Positions 1 through 8,560 are shown, counted from the stretch's first letter. The stretch: DNA of 64,000 nt from Nocardioides nematodiphilus (GCF_020216525.1 NZ_JAIWOY010000004.1:210934-274933); one strand, 5' to 3'. The notes: a model not told the origin generated them from the letters alone. Program-made: numbers and translations.

Positions 1-9
1 CCGACCGCA

Positions 10-25
10 TCCCCTATTTGGGGGA
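10..25. promoter_or_regulatory. 16-bp palindrome, site 1 of the glycan-locus family
   Basis: Reads TCCCCTATTTGGGGGA. It has the same architecture as the sites at 2952 and 19604 (T-CCCC-N6-GGGG-A). It lies 252 bp before the GTG at 278, far for a promoter-proximal site, and may serve a gene to the left of the window. No gene is recognised in bases 1-277. Confidence 0.55.
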
Positions 26-130
26 GAAGTACCGCGCTCAGAGCGTGATCTACCTCACAGCCTCCCACCACTTGTCCAGTTTGCTCAGGGCGTAGATGCA
101 CCTTTCCCGGCAAATTTCTACGCTGCCTCG

Positions 131-146
131 TCCCCCAAATTGGGTA
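131..146. promoter_or_regulatory. 16-bp palindrome, site 2
   Basis: Reads TCCCCCAAATTGGGTA and is followed directly by TATC. It is almost identical to the site at 1271, which stands at a comparable distance (about 130 bp) before the paralogous gene. Candidate operator for the beta-helix gene at 278. Confidence 0.6.
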
Positions 147-277
147 TATCCCACCCGCTAATATGCACGCCGTCCGGGTCGATATTCGTCCGAAAGGCGA
201 TTTGCGTCAGGCCACCTGGTCTGGACACTTGGTTGAAGTTCGAAGACATCCCCCGCCATTTCGTTCAGGAGACCGTC

Positions 278-1186
278 GTGTTGAACCTCCCTCGGGCTCG
301 AAGCATCGTCATGCTCGCTGCCGCCGCCAGCCTCCCGCTCGGTGCGGTCGTGGCCACGGATGCCGCCGCAGCCGGCGCCCACCACAAGCATCATCACCAC
401 AAGCACCACCGCAAGCACGCCCACAAGCACCACCACAAGAACCGCCACCACCACAAGAAGGCACGTGCTGAGGTCGAGGCGGGCGTGGTCCCCGGCACCC
501 GCCTCCGCTCCTCGGGCAGCGTCACGGTGACCACGCCGGGCACGGTCGTCAAGGGTCTCGACATCAACGGCACCCTCACCATCGCCGCCAACAACGTCAC
601 CGTGAAGAACACCCGCGTGACCTCCGGCAGCGCCTACAACATCGTCAAGGTCGACGACAGCGCCACCGGCGTCACCCTCGACCACGTCACCGTCGACGGC
701 AAGGGCATGAACGGCACCGAGGGCGCCAACGGCGTCTACGGCCCCGGCACCTACAACGCCGTCGCCGTCTCCGGCGTCGAGAACGGCTTCGTCCCCAGCT
801 CCGGTGCCACCATCACCGGCTCCTGGGTCCACAACCTCGCCTCGCCCGGCTCCCCGCACTACGACGGCATCCAGATCGACGGCGCCCGCTCCAACATCAC
901 CGTCAAGAACAGCACCGTCGACCTCACCGGACTCACCCAGACCTCCGCCGTCATGGTCGACAACTACTTCGGTCCCGCCACCAACATCAACATCACCGGC
1001 AACCGCCTGCTCGGCGCCGGCTACACCGTCTACGCCGACGGCCAGTTCAACTCCAACCCCATCACCGTCACCTACGCCAACAACCGCATCGGCAAGGGCC
1101 AGTGGGGCTACAGCCTCCTGCGCAGCGCGAGCGTCCGGTGGTCGGGCAACACCGACGCCCGCTCCGGGCACGCCCTCGGCCGCTGA
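278..1186 (+). CDS. Secreted His-rich right-handed beta-helix protein
   Basis: Predicted 302-aa exported protein. A signal peptide is visible (basic start, then a hydrophobic Ala/Leu stretch ending near AAAAGA). It is followed by an unusual tract of about 30 residues made almost only of His and Lys, then a parallel beta-helix domain with repeated Asn/Val/Thr rungs (about residues 75-300). Start GTG 278 is chosen because AGGAG at 267-271 stands 6 nt upstream; TTG 281 is possible. Beta-helix proteins of this kind bind or cleave polysaccharides, but no catalytic residues could be assigned. The helix domain is a perfect DNA copy of the one in the next gene. The location at the edge of a glycan locus suggests modification or retention of the exported polymer (inference). 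Confidence 0.75.
   Translation: MLNLPRARSIVMLAAAASLPLGAVVATDAAAAGAHHKHHHHKHHRKHAHKHHHKNRHHHKKARAEVEAGVVPGTRLRSSGSVTVTTPGTVVKGLDINGTLTIAANNVTVKNTRVTSGSAYNIVKVDDSATGVTLDHVTVDGKGMNGTEGANGVYGPGTYNAVAVSGVENGFVPSSGATITGSWVHNLASPGSPHYDGIQIDGARSNITVKNSTVDLTGLTQTSAVMVDNYFGPATNINITGNRLLGAGYTVYADGQFNSNPITVTYANNRIGKGQWGYSLLRSASVRWSGNTDARSGHALGR
554..1111 (+). repeat. 558-bp perfect direct repeat, copy A
   Basis: Identical by eye, base for base, to 2260-2817 (offset 1706). It encodes most of the beta-helix domain. Sequence on both sides diverges quickly, so the two genes share only this cassette. Confidence 0.93.
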
Positions 1187-1270
1187 GCTCCACCCGAGGG
1201 AGAAGCCCCGCCCATCGGGCGTCTCTTCTGCGCGGCTGAGCAGCAACGGAGCCACCGCGTCCCCCGCCTA

Positions 1271-1286
1271 TACCCCAAATTGGGTA
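1271..1286. promoter_or_regulatory. 16-bp palindrome, site 3 (best symmetric copy)
   Basis: Reads TACCCCAAATTGGGTA, extended to TATACCC/GGGTATA arms over 1269-1288. Read as two inverted heptamers with a 2-bp spacer, it has the layout of NarL/FixJ-family operators. It lies about 127 bp before the ATG at 1414. Confidence 0.65.
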
Positions 1287-1413
1287 TATCGGGCCGATAT
1301 CTGTGCGCAGAGATCAGGCCCTCCCGCCGCGCGCCGAATTCTTCCGGCAATCGCCGCGACGCATCACCACCCCGCCATCGTCCTGCCCTTTCCCCTCATT
1401 GATCGGAAATCCC

Positions 1414-2889
1414 ATGTTCTCCCGTTCCATCACGTCAACCAGGCCGAGCACCCGCCTCGCACTCGTTGCCGTCGCCGTCCTGCCGCTCTCGTTCGCGGTG
1501 TGTGAGGCCGTCGCCTCCACCGGATCGGCCTCGGCCGCGACCGCCGCGGTGGCGAGCACCGAGAGCTACTACCCGGCCACCACCACGGCCCCGGTCGAGA
1601 TCGACCCCGCCTCTGTCGAGCTCGGCACCCGCTTCAGCGTCACCACCGCGGGCACGGTCACCGGAATGCGCTACTACGGTCCCGCGATCACGACGCAGCG
1701 CACTGGCAGTCTCTGGTCCAGCAACGGCGCCCGCCTGGCCACCGCCACCTTCGCGAAGAGCACGTCCGCCGGCTGGCAGAAGGTCACCTTCGCCACCCCG
1801 GTGCACATCAACGCGTCGACCACGTACGTGGTCTCCTACCTCTCCCCCGGCGCGGGCTACGCGTTCACCAGCAACGCTTTCCGCAGCACGACGACGCACG
1901 GCCACATCGTCACGAAGTACGGCGCCGGCGTCTTCAAGTACGGCACCACCGGCGGCTTCCCGAACCAGACGTACCAGAACGGCAGCTACTACGCCGACGT
2001 CCTGTTCACCCCCGACAGCGCCACCACGTCGGCCACGACCACGCAGCCGACCGGCACCACGACGCCGACGCCGACCCCCACTCCGACGCCGACGCCCACG
2101 CCGACGACCGCCCCGACGAGCACTGCCCCGTCCTCCGCGCCGACCACCGCCGCGGCCGCACCGTCGAGCAACTTCGGCTCCAGTGCCGGCGTCCCGGCCG
2201 GGACCGCGTTGAAGGCCTCCGGCAGCGTCACCGTCACCACGCCTGGCACCGTCGTCGACGGTCTCGACATCAACGGCACCCTCACCATCGCCGCCAACAA
2301 CGTCACCGTGAAGAACACCCGCGTGACCTCCGGCAGCGCCTACAACATCGTCAAGGTCGACGACAGCGCCACCGGCGTCACCCTCGACCACGTCACCGTC
2401 GACGGCAAGGGCATGAACGGCACCGAGGGCGCCAACGGCGTCTACGGCCCCGGCACCTACAACGCCGTCGCCGTCTCCGGCGTCGAGAACGGCTTCGTCC
2501 CCAGCTCCGGTGCCACCATCACCGGCTCCTGGGTCCACAACCTCGCCTCGCCCGGCTCCCCGCACTACGACGGCATCCAGATCGACGGCGCCCGCTCCAA
2601 CATCACCGTCAAGAACAGCACCGTCGACCTCACCGGACTCACCCAGACCTCCGCCGTCATGGTCGACAACTACTTCGGTCCCGCCACCAACATCAACATC
2701 ACCGGCAACCGCCTGCTCGGCGCCGGCTACACCGTCTACGCCGACGGCCAGTTCAACTCCAACCCCATCACCGTCACCTACGCCAACAACCGCATCGGCA
2801 AGGGCCAGTGGGGCTACGCCCTGCTCCGCAGCTCCGCGGTGACCTGGTCCGGCAACACCGACGACACGACCGGTCAGCCCGCCAACTGA
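1414..2889 (+). CDS. Secreted DUF4082 and beta-helix protein
   Basis: 491-aa exported protein. A signal peptide (residues about 1-45) precedes a DUF4082-type beta-sandwich (about 50-205, with the typical VELGTRFS, GTVTGMRYY and GSLWSSNGARL segments). A Thr/Pro linker with TPTPTP repeats (about 205-250) follows, then the same beta-helix domain as the upstream gene. ATG 1414 is chosen because it starts the signal peptide; the frame is open to 1303. DUF4082 occurs three more times in the 1373-aa protein at 19624, which ties both ends of the locus together. Likely role: extracellular polysaccharide binding or processing; no enzyme activity can be claimed. Confidence 0.8.
   Translation: MFSRSITSTRPSTRLALVAVAVLPLSFAVCEAVASTGSASAATAAVASTESYYPATTTAPVEIDPASVELGTRFSVTTAGTVTGMRYYGPAITTQRTGSLWSSNGARLATATFAKSTSAGWQKVTFATPVHINASTTYVVSYLSPGAGYAFTSNAFRSTTTHGHIVTKYGAGVFKYGTTGGFPNQTYQNGSYYADVLFTPDSATTSATTTQPTGTTTPTPTPTPTPTPTPTTAPTSTAPSSAPTTAAAAPSSNFGSSAGVPAGTALKASGSVTVTTPGTVVDGLDINGTLTIAANNVTVKNTRVTSGSAYNIVKVDDSATGVTLDHVTVDGKGMNGTEGANGVYGPGTYNAVAVSGVENGFVPSSGATITGSWVHNLASPGSPHYDGIQIDGARSNITVKNSTVDLTGLTQTSAVMVDNYFGPATNINITGNRLLGAGYTVYADGQFNSNPITVTYANNRIGKGQWGYALLRSSAVTWSGNTDDTTGQPAN
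2260..2817 (+). repeat. 558-bp perfect direct repeat, copy B
   Basis: Second copy of the beta-helix cassette at 554-1111. Complete identity, including third codon positions, points to recent duplication or gene conversion. Confidence 0.93.
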
Positions 2890-2901
2890 CCGCTTCCCAC
2901 C

Positions 2902-2939
2902 CACGACAGCCTGCCGCCCCCGATGGCAGGCTGTCGTGC
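2902..2939 (+). terminator. Rho-independent-type hairpin after the second beta-helix gene
   Basis: Perfect 14-bp arms (CACGACAGCCTGCC at 2902-2915 and its complement at 2926-2939) around a 10-nt loop, 12 nt after the stop codon. No long T run follows, as is usual in high-GC actinobacteria. Confidence 0.8.
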
Positions 2940-2951
2940 ATTTCCCGGCGC

Positions 2952-2967
2952 TCCCCGATTTGGGGGA
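2952..2967. promoter_or_regulatory. 16-bp palindrome, site 4
   Basis: Reads TCCCCGATTTGGGGGA, one base different from site 1. It lies between the terminator and the Wzz-like gene, 70 bp before its ATG. Confidence 0.65.
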
Positions 2968-3037
2968 AGCCGAGCGCGATGGCCTCCCGGCGCGACCTCC
3001 GCGACCGATCCTCGAGAAGAGGCTCAGGAGGCCCTAT

Positions 3038-3829
3038 ATGTATCTGCGTGACGTGATGGCAAGTCTTCTCCGGCGGTGGTACCTGGTGATCGTCGCCCTG
3101 CTGCTCACCGGTCTCGCGTGCGGCTACGTCGCCCGCGCCATCGGCCCGACGTACCAGATGTCGGCGAGCGTGCTCCTCATCCCACCGAAGGACCCGACCG
3201 GCCTCGTCACCAACCGCTACCTGAGCCTCGGCTCCACGGGCTCCGCGCTGCAGGTGCTCGCCCGCTCGATGAGCAGCGATCCGACGCACAAGGAGGTGCT
3301 CGCGGGATTCAAGGGCGCCGACTACACCGCCGGGCCCGACGGGGCGAGCAGCGCGCCGATGCTGCTGCTCAACGCGAGCGCGCACTCTCCGGCGGACGCC
3401 CGGGGGGTCCTCGCCCACGCGCTGGCCCGGGCGCCGCAGAACCTCGCCGCTCTGCAGCAGGCCCTCGGGATCGCGAACGCCGCCCAGATCGACTCGCAGC
3501 TGATCAGCCAGGACGCCGAGCCGAAGTTCGCACTGAAGCCACAGCTGCGCCCGACCATCACCGTCGGTGTCCTGCTGCTCGGCCTGTTCGCCGCCCTCAT
3601 CGCCGGGATCGACACGCTGCTGTCGACGCGAGGCCGCACCCGACACGACCGTCCCTCGCGGCGGTCCCGGCGCGCAGCGCGCGCCGCCGGCGACGACCTC
3701 ACCTCGGACCTCGAGGACGAGCCACGCGGCGACATCCGGCGCATCAGCCCGAGCGAGCCGAAGTCGGTGCGCAAGGCCGTGCCGAAGGCGGCCGCCGAGC
3801 CACCCCGGCGCGAGCGACGGTTCCGGTGA
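3038..3829 (+). CDS. Wzz-like polysaccharide co-polymerase / chain-length protein
   Basis: 263 aa. One membrane helix near the N-terminus (about residues 12-32), a periplasm-side domain of about 140 residues, a second helix (about 176-198), and a basic then acidic cytoplasmic tail. This is the two-helix layout of Wzz/Wzc membrane domains. No Walker A or tyrosine-kinase domain is attached. ATG 3038 has AGGAG 7 nt upstream. The gene overlaps the next by 4 nt (GTGA), so the two are translationally coupled. Proposed role: control of chain length or export of the polymer made by this locus. Confidence 0.75.
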   Translation: MYLRDVMASLLRRWYLVIVALLLTGLACGYVARAIGPTYQMSASVLLIPPKDPTGLVTNRYLSLGSTGSALQVLARSMSSDPTHKEVLAGFKGADYTAGPDGASSAPMLLLNASAHSPADARGVLAHALARAPQNLAALQQALGIANAAQIDSQLISQDAEPKFALKPQLRPTITVGVLLLGLFAALIAGIDTLLSTRGRTRHDRPSRRSRRAARAAGDDLTSDLEDEPRGDIRRISPSEPKSVRKAVPKAAAEPPRRERRFR

Positions 3830-5811
3830 GCCGCCAGGACCACATCCCCAGCGGGCTCATCGCGTACCTCGTCCTGCTCTTCGCCGTGCCCTCGGCGCTC
3901 ACGGTCCCCGCCCTCGGCGGGGCCGGCTCGCCGGCCCGGATCGTCGGGCTCCTGCTGATCGGCTGGTGGGGCTACGACCACATCCAGCAATCGCGGCGCG
4001 CCCCGAACGCGGTCCAGGCCGCGTACTTCGCCTTCCTCGCCGCGGTGCTGCTCAGCTACATCGCCGCCACCACCCGCGCGATCCCCGTCGAGGAGATCTC
4101 GACCGCCACCCTCGGGATCGTGCTGGTGATCTCCTTCGGTGGCTCCCTGTTGATCGCGAGCAACGGGCTGTCATCCGTGGAGGCGATCACGAGGATGCTG
4201 CGCCTGATCGTGCTCGCCGGCGCCGCCGTCGCGGCGTTCGCGTGCTTCCAGGTGTTCACCCACCGCGAGTGGGCGGACATGCTGCACATCCCAGGGCTGT
4301 CGGCGAACACCCCGATCTACCAGCTCGGCAACCGCGACGGGCTGCCGCGACCCAACGGCACCGCCACCCACCCCATCGAGCTGGGCATGGTGCTCACGAT
4401 GGTCCTCCCGATCGCGATCAACCTCGCGATCACCGACCGGAGCCGCTCCGCGCTGCGTCGCCTGAGCCCCGTCATCCTGATCCTGGCCGCGATCTTCCTG
4501 TCGATCTCGCGCTCGGCGATGGTCGGGGCCGTCGTCGGACTCCTCGTGATCGCCGTGCGCTGGACGCCGGAGGTGCGCCACCGCGCGGCGCTGGCGGCGC
4601 CGGTCTTCGGCTTCGGCGTCTTCGTCATGGTCCCCGGCCTGCTCGGCACCATCGTCGGTCTCTTCACCGGGGCCGGCAACGACGACAGCGTGCGATCGCG
4701 GACCGACTCCTACGCGCTGGCGTGGTCCTTCATCCACCGTGCGCCGTGGTTCGGGCGCGGTCTGGGCACGTTCCTGCCCGAGTACCGGATCCTCGACAAC
4801 CAGTGGCTGGGGCTCCTCATCGAGATCGGAGTGGTCGGCACCCTGTGCTTCGGCGTCCTGATCCTGACCGCGCTGAACGCTGCCGAGTCGGCGCGGCGCG
4901 CGAGCCTCGGTGCCGGCAGCGACCAGCTGGCCCAGGGCGTCAAGGCCTCGGTCGCGGTCGGTGCGACCTGCCTGCTGTTCTTCGACGGGTTCTCGTTCCC
5001 GGTCGGCTCGGGGCTGCTGTTCCTGATGATCGGCGTCGCCGGCTCGTTCGGGCGGCTCACCGCCGCGGCCCGCCGCCCCGAGCGCCATCCGCGGCTGCCG
5101 CAGATCGCCCCGCTCCCGCTCCCCCTTCGAGCGATGGGGCCGGCGGTCCTCCGCCGCTGGTACGTCACGGTGCCCGGGATCGCGCTCAGCCTGTTCGTGG
5201 CGATGAGCACCCTCAGCCGCCCGCCGCTCTACTGGACCCAGACCGACACCTACCTGCTCGCGCCGATCAGCCATCGCTTCCCCAACTCGATGACCTCGAC
5301 CTCGGAGGCGCTGATCGCGACCGCGGGCCTCGTGGTCGCCGACGTCCAGGGACGCTCGCCCGTGCCACCCACCGCGTCGCCCAACGCCCACCTCACCGGG
5401 CTCGGGGTGCGCTCCGGCTTCCTGCTGCGGGTGCCGGACATGGGCGGGCAGTGGGAGCACAGCTTCACCCGCCCGGTGATCAGCATCGAGGCGATCGGCT
5501 CCGATCCGACCGCCGTGGCGAACCAGGCCGCTGACCTCATCGATCGCATCCGGACGGACCTCGCCGCCCGCCAGCAGGCCGACCACGTGCCCGTACGGGA
5601 CCGGATGACCGCCACCCTCGCCCCGACGGCCACCCAGGTCTTCGACATGTCCGGACAGCCCTCCCGGGGCGCCGCGGTCACCCTCCTGCTCGGCCTGTGG
5701 GCGACCCTCATCGCGGCCGCGACCGCGGACTTCCTCCTCCCGCGCCTGCGCGCCCGCCTCCGGGCGCGCCGACGCGCCCGCCATCCGCGCGCGACCCCCG
5801 CTCTGCACTGA
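3826..5811 (+). CDS. O-antigen polymerase/ligase fused to a Wzz-like domain
   Basis: 661-aa membrane protein. Residues about 1-420 form a multi-helix O-antigen ligase/Wzy-like region, including a large external loop (around LGNRDGLPRPNGTATHPIE) and the segment RTDSYALAWSFIHRAPWFGRG, typical of Wzy_C proteins. Residues about 435-661 look like a second Wzz unit: one helix after LRRWYVTVPG, an extracytoplasmic domain, and a final helix before an Arg-rich tail. The GTG start at 3826 overlaps the previous stop. Polymerase and copolymerase are normally separate polypeptides, so the fusion is unusual. Function is inferred from topology and motifs. Confidence 0.75.
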   Translation: MSRQDHIPSGLIAYLVLLFAVPSALTVPALGGAGSPARIVGLLLIGWWGYDHIQQSRRAPNAVQAAYFAFLAAVLLSYIAATTRAIPVEEISTATLGIVLVISFGGSLLIASNGLSSVEAITRMLRLIVLAGAAVAAFACFQVFTHREWADMLHIPGLSANTPIYQLGNRDGLPRPNGTATHPIELGMVLTMVLPIAINLAITDRSRSALRRLSPVILILAAIFLSISRSAMVGAVVGLLVIAVRWTPEVRHRAALAAPVFGFGVFVMVPGLLGTIVGLFTGAGNDDSVRSRTDSYALAWSFIHRAPWFGRGLGTFLPEYRILDNQWLGLLIEIGVVGTLCFGVLILTALNAAESARRASLGAGSDQLAQGVKASVAVGATCLLFFDGFSFPVGSGLLFLMIGVAGSFGRLTAAARRPERHPRLPQIAPLPLPLRAMGPAVLRRWYVTVPGIALSLFVAMSTLSRPPLYWTQTDTYLLAPISHRFPNSMTSTSEALIATAGLVVADVQGRSPVPPTASPNAHLTGLGVRSGFLLRVPDMGGQWEHSFTRPVISIEAIGSDPTAVANQAADLIDRIRTDLAARQQADHVPVRDRMTATLAPTATQVFDMSGQPSRGAAVTLLLGLWATLIAAATADFLLPRLRARLRARRRARHPRATPALH

Positions 5812-5821
5812 GGAGAGCCCG

Positions 5822-6733
5822 ATGAACCCTCCCGAGATCACCCTCGTGGTGGTGACCTACAACAGCGAGCAGGTGATCGGCGATCTGCTCGACAGCCTCC
5901 CGGCCGCCCTCGCCGGGCTGCGCGCCGAGGTCATCGTGGTCGACAACTCCTCCACCGACGACACGCTCGAGCAGGTGCGGGCACACGCCGACCCGCACGC
6001 CGAGCCACTGCCGCTGCGCTTCATCATCGAGCCCAACCACGGCTACGCCGCCGGTCTCAACGCAGGCGTACGGGCGGCCCGCGGCACCGGCCCGATCCTG
6101 GCCCTGAACCCGGACACCCGGCTCGCGCCCGGCGCGATCACCGCGATGCTGCGCGCACTCGGGCCGGGCGTCGGGGTGGTCGCGCCGCGGATCGTGAACG
6201 CCGACGGCAGCCTCTTCTGGTCCCAACGCCGGCAGCCGACCCTCCTACGCTCGGTCGGCCTGGGCCGTACGGGCTGGCCGGTGTTCAGCGAGGAGGTCCG
6301 CGAGCCGGACAGCTACGACCGGACCGCCTGCCCGGACTGGGCACTGGGCGCCGCGCTGCTGGTCTCACGCGAGTGCCACGAGCTCCTGGGCGGCTGGGAC
6401 GAGTCGTTCTTCCTCTACTCCGAGGAGACCGACCTGTGCCTGCGGGCGCGCGACGCCGGCCTGCGCACGGTCTTCGTGCCCGATGCCGTCGTCACCCACA
6501 TCGGCGGCGCCTCCGGGCGCTCCGCGACGACCTACGCCATCGAGTCGATCAACCGGGTCCGCCTCTATCGCCGCCGCCACGGTCTGGCCCGGACGTCCGT
6601 CTTCTACGCGCTGGCGCTGCTGGCCGAGCTCTCCCGCGCGGTCCGGGGACGACCGGAGGCGCACGCGGCGCTGCGCGCGCTGGCACGACTCCCCAAAGTT
6701 GGGGAGCCCCTGCCGTGGTCGGCCGTCTCGTGA
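5822..6733 (+). CDS. GT2 family glycosyltransferase (rhamnosyltransferase-like)
   Basis: 303 aa with a GT-A fold. The N-terminal nucleotide-sugar site shows LVVVTYNS and VVDNSSTDDT; LALNPDTRL stands in the DxD region; GGWDESFFLYSEETDLCLRA is the acceptor-side motif typical of WcaA/rhamnosyltransferase-type GT2 enzymes. AGGAGAG directly at the preceding stop serves as RBS for ATG 5822. It should add one sugar to the lipid-linked repeat unit on the cytoplasmic face. Donor and linkage cannot be read from sequence. Its 3' end contains regulatory site 5. Confidence 0.85.
   Translation: MNPPEITLVVVTYNSEQVIGDLLDSLPAALAGLRAEVIVVDNSSTDDTLEQVRAHADPHAEPLPLRFIIEPNHGYAAGLNAGVRAARGTGPILALNPDTRLAPGAITAMLRALGPGVGVVAPRIVNADGSLFWSQRRQPTLLRSVGLGRTGWPVFSEEVREPDSYDRTACPDWALGAALLVSRECHELLGGWDESFFLYSEETDLCLRARDAGLRTVFVPDAVVTHIGGASGRSATTYAIESINRVRLYRRRHGLARTSVFYALALLAELSRAVRGRPEAHAALRALARLPKVGEPLPWSAVS
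6690..6705. promoter_or_regulatory. 16-bp palindrome, site 5 (inside the 3' end of a CDS)
   Basis: Reads TCCCCAAAGTTGGGGA with perfect heptamer arms. It sits within the last 15 codons of the glycosyltransferase at 5822 and 52 bp before the methyltransferase start, where a promoter for the next two genes would lie. Confidence 0.6.
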
Positions 6734-6757
6734 CCGGCGCGATGCTCTGCTGATGCC

Positions 6758-7480
6758 ATGACCGTGACCCAGCAGCTGAGCTCCGATCTGCCCGCCTTCC
6801 ACCAAGGCGGCGCGGCCCACTGGAGTGCACTCCCCGGCATCCTGGCCGCACTCGAGCAGAGCGTCGGGCCGGGCGTCCGGTCCATCGAGACCGGCTGCGG
6901 AGCCTCCACCGTCGTCTTCGCTGCCGGCGGCGGCGAGCACACCGTGATCAGCCCCGACGCGCGCGAGCACGAGCTGGTCCGGACCTACTGCGACGAGCAG
7001 GGCATCGACCACAGCCGCGTCACCTTCGTCGCCGACTCCTCGGACCGGGTGCTGCCGCAGATCGCGACGCCCGGCAGCCTGGACCTCGCCTTCATCGACG
7101 GCGCGCACTCCTTCCCGTACGCGATCGTCGACTGGCACTACCTCTCGCTGGCGCTCAAGGTCGGCGGCCGGATGCTGGTCGACGACGTCGCGATCCCGGC
7201 GATCACGCCGCTCTTCCACTTCATGAAGAGCGACGCCGCCTGGCGCTACGAGTCGCTTCCTGACAACCGCGCCGCGCTCTTCACCAAGCTGGCCGAGCCG
7301 GCGGCGATCGAGGACTACACCAAGCAGCCGTACAACCGGCGCAGCGACTTCTCCTTCGCCCCGCCGCTGACACGTGCGCGGCTGATGGGCGAGTCGATCG
7401 CGACCCGCTCGCGTCGCTCGGTGGGCAGGCGGATCCCGGCTCTTCGTACGGCCTACCGGCGGTTGAACGAGCAACGGTGA
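6758..7480 (+). CDS. Class I SAM-dependent methyltransferase
   Basis: 240 aa. The SAM-binding motif is IETGCGASTVVFA (about residues 46-58), and LAFIDGAHSFPYAIVDWHYL is the Methyltransf_24-type motif with the acidic residue. Enzymes of this type O-methylate sugars in surface glycans, which fits its place between two glycosyltransferases. The stop codon overlaps the next start by 4 nt (GTGA). The substrate is unknown. Confidence 0.8.
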   Translation: MTVTQQLSSDLPAFHQGGAAHWSALPGILAALEQSVGPGVRSIETGCGASTVVFAAGGGEHTVISPDAREHELVRTYCDEQGIDHSRVTFVADSSDRVLPQIATPGSLDLAFIDGAHSFPYAIVDWHYLSLALKVGGRMLVDDVAIPAITPLFHFMKSDAAWRYESLPDNRAALFTKLAEPAAIEDYTKQPYNRRSDFSFAPPLTRARLMGESIATRSRRSVGRRIPALRTAYRRLNEQR

Positions 7481-8559
7481 TCGTCCTCTCGGCCGCCAAC
7501 TCCTGGGACGACCGCCGGATGGCGGACGCCCAGCTGGCGCTGGCGCTGAGCAGGCACGCCGATGTCCTGTACGTCGACCCGCCGCGATCCCTGCACCGGG
7601 CGCGGCTGGGCTGGGTGCGCCCCGGTCTCGCGCGGCTCTCACCGGAGGGCCTGCCGGGCATCTCCCGCGCGCCGGTCGCGGCGGCCAACCGCCGGCTGAT
7701 CGCGCGTCAGGTGACGCGGGCGCTCCGCCGCTTCGAGAGCAGCGCGACGGCGCTGGTCGAGGCCAACCTGCTCAGCCCCGTCCTGGGTCTGGCAGACCTC
7801 GGTCGGACCGTCTATTGGGCACAGGACGACTTCGTCGCGATGGCGCCGTTGGTCGGAGTCGATCCGCGGATCTTCGCCGCCAACCACGAGCGGCTGATCC
7901 GCGAGGCGTCACTGATCGTGGCGGCCAACCCGGCCGTCGCCGCGAGCATCACCGCCGCCACCGGGCGGGACGTGCAGCTGATCCCGTTCGGCTGCGACGC
8001 CGCGCTCTTCAACCGCACCGCGCCGGCCGCGGCCACCGGCACCGCCGGTGGCCTGGCCGTCCTGATGGGCACCCTCAACGAGCGACTCGACCTCGGCCTG
8101 CTGACCGCGGTCGCCGACAGCGGCGCGAGGCTGCGGATCATCGGGCCGTGCAGCCCCCGCGGGGCGCCCCCGGGACTCGCCGGCCTGGTCTCGCGCGCCA
8201 GCGTGGAGTGGCTGGGCGAGCGGGCCTTCGCCGACCTCCCCCGCCTCCTGGCGGGCGCGAGCGTGGGCCTGGTGCCGTACACGCACTCGGCGTTCAACGA
8301 GGCGAGCTTCCCGCTGAAGACGCTCGAGTACCTCGCCGCCGGCCTGCCGGTCGTCGCCACCGACCTGCCCGCGGTCCGGTGGCTGGCCGCGCCCGACGTG
8401 CACGTCGCCGACGACGCCGCACTCTTCGCCAAGACCGTCCGGACGCTCCTCGACGTGACCCCCGCCGAGGCCGAGCAGACGCGGGAGCGCGCCCGGGCGA
8501 CCGCACAGCAGCACACCTGGGCGGAGCGGGCGAAGCGGTTCGCCGACCTCCTCGGGTAG
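7477..8559 (+). CDS. GT-B (GT4-like) glycosyltransferase
   Basis: 360 aa. The C-terminal Rossmann half includes FNEASFPLKTLEYLAAGLPVVATDLPA, the E-x7-E-like donor-binding motif of GT4 enzymes; GTLNERLDLGLL starts the donor domain. GTG start at 7477 inside the methyltransferase stop. It belongs to the family annotated as glycosyltransferase family 1/4 in exopolysaccharide loci. Last gene of the plus-strand unit, followed by a strong hairpin. Confidence 0.82.
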   Translation: MIVLSAANSWDDRRMADAQLALALSRHADVLYVDPPRSLHRARLGWVRPGLARLSPEGLPGISRAPVAAANRRLIARQVTRALRRFESSATALVEANLLSPVLGLADLGRTVYWAQDDFVAMAPLVGVDPRIFAANHERLIREASLIVAANPAVAASITAATGRDVQLIPFGCDAALFNRTAPAAATGTAGGLAVLMGTLNERLDLGLLTAVADSGARLRIIGPCSPRGAPPGLAGLVSRASVEWLGERAFADLPRLLAGASVGLVPYTHSAFNEASFPLKTLEYLAAGLPVVATDLPAVRWLAAPDVHVADDAALFAKTVRTLLDVTPAEAEQTRERARATAQQHTWAERAKRFADLLG

Positions 8560-8560
8560 T

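Noticed and set aside
91..122. 6-bp inverted repeat CGTAGA/TCTACG upstream of the first gene
   Set aside because: Short arms and a 20-nt spacer; expected by chance and not repeated at other sites.
1187..1270. GC-rich stems (CGCCC-ATC-GGGCG) after the first beta-helix gene as a terminator
   Set aside because: The stem is only 5 bp and imperfect beyond that; not strong enough to report.
2050..2110. Hexamer-like DNA repeat encoding TPTPTP
   Set aside because: This is a protein linker repeat inside the CDS, not a CRISPR array or a regulatory repeat. No CRISPR array was seen anywhere in the window.
158..2904. Long open frames on the minus strand opposite the beta-helix genes
   Set aside because: They mirror the codon pattern of the plus-strand genes, are made of Gly/Val/Asp/Ala repeats without any fold signature, and are duplicated only because the cassette is.
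3076..5841. Further long frames within the polymerase gene (3567-5534 plus, 4171-5841 minus)
   Set aside because: Arg/Pro/Ala-rich translations typical of shifted frames in high-GC DNA; the 3826-5811 frame has membrane helices and family motifs.
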